Below are positions 63,838 through 64,000 of a stretch of DNA of 64,000 bases, piece after piece; positions within the stretch are counted from its first letter, which is position 1; each line of letters starts with the position of its first letter. The notes under the pieces are model-generated. The model saw nothing but the letters and a program-made list of their open reading frames with translations. It searched no databases and was not told the origin of the DNA. The stretch is from JASSUD01 sp031963005 (GTDB taxonomy: Bacteria > Pseudomonadota > Gammaproteobacteria > Burkholderiales > Burkholderiaceae), in contig JASSUL010000001.1 of the NCBI GenBank assembly GCA_031963005.1, positions 124,001 to 188,000 of the forward strand. Reading direction: 5' to 3'. A program made the position numbers and the translations under genes.

Positions 63838-64000
63838 GTCTTATCCCCAACTTAATTATTTGGAATATCTGTTTGCGGTGTATTTTCTAGCGCGTTGCCA
63901 GCGTATCTCGACTTATTGAGATACTTCATACACGGAAAAAATTTCTTCAAAAGTACTTTTTCAAATGCTACTTTGGACTGACTCTCAGCTCATCCTTTTT

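Noticed and set aside
63838..64000. tRNA genes upstream of tuf2, as in many betaproteobacteria
   Set aside because: No cloverleaf or T-arm GTTCGA-type sequence found in this stretch.

Overview
The window looks like chromosome from a host-restricted betaproteobacterium of the order Burkholderiales. The evidence is gene order: htpG-ubiC, recJ-prfB-lysS, and above all tuf / tRNA-Trp / secE-nusG-rplKAJL-rpoBC / recQ / rpsL-rpsG-fusA-tuf / rpsJ-S10-spc-alpha, with recQ sitting between rpoC and rpsL. Proteins such as RpoC, L2, EF-Tu and UbiC also read as Burkholderia-like. Loosened operons, decayed IS elements, broken toxin-antitoxin genes and orphan low-complexity or eukaryote-like proteins suggest a reduced symbiont genome, for example of the fungal-endosymbiont type (Glomeribacter/Mycoavidus-like). 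The exact taxon is an inference.

Region 1 (1-11 kb): a DinG/YoaA-type helicase cut by the window edge, a small coiled-coil lipoprotein, and two orphan low-complexity proteins, one with a 5 x 13-residue repeat and a 13-copy hexanucleotide run. Then come ubiC and htpG, a 208-bp MITE-like element, a conserved COG4255-like protein and recJ.

Region 2 (11-25.3 kb): a HEAT-repeat protein and a 490-aa repetitive beta-solenoid-like protein ending in a PPxY motif, followed by prfB (with its programmed frameshift), lysS and a Zn/Mn ABC transporter operon. After these lies a decayed island. It holds two IS3-family orfA remnants flanking mqsRA (mqsR is frameshifted at an A6 run), and a hipB-like regulator with hipA broken into two pieces. 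A 409-aa protein with an IQ-like helix and a possible ADP-ribosyltransferase core lies between the hipA pieces.

Region 3 (25.3-64 kb): almost only the transcription and translation supercluster, all on the minus strand. From its promoter-proximal end it runs tuf2, tRNA-Trp, secE, nusG, rplK, rplA, rplJ, rplL, a single 2812-codon rpoB-rpoC fusion, recQ, rpsL, rpsG, fusA, tuf1, then the S10, spc and alpha operons to rplQ. Many internal spacers are 150-530 bp instead of a few bases, and several carry perfect or near-perfect inverted repeats, one of them a 162-bp MITE-like element.

The strongest candidates for something new are the rpoBC fusion in a betaproteobacterium, the PPxY-tailed beta-solenoid, the IQ/ART-like protein inside the hipA remnant, and the family of hairpin elements that has colonised the ribosomal operons.
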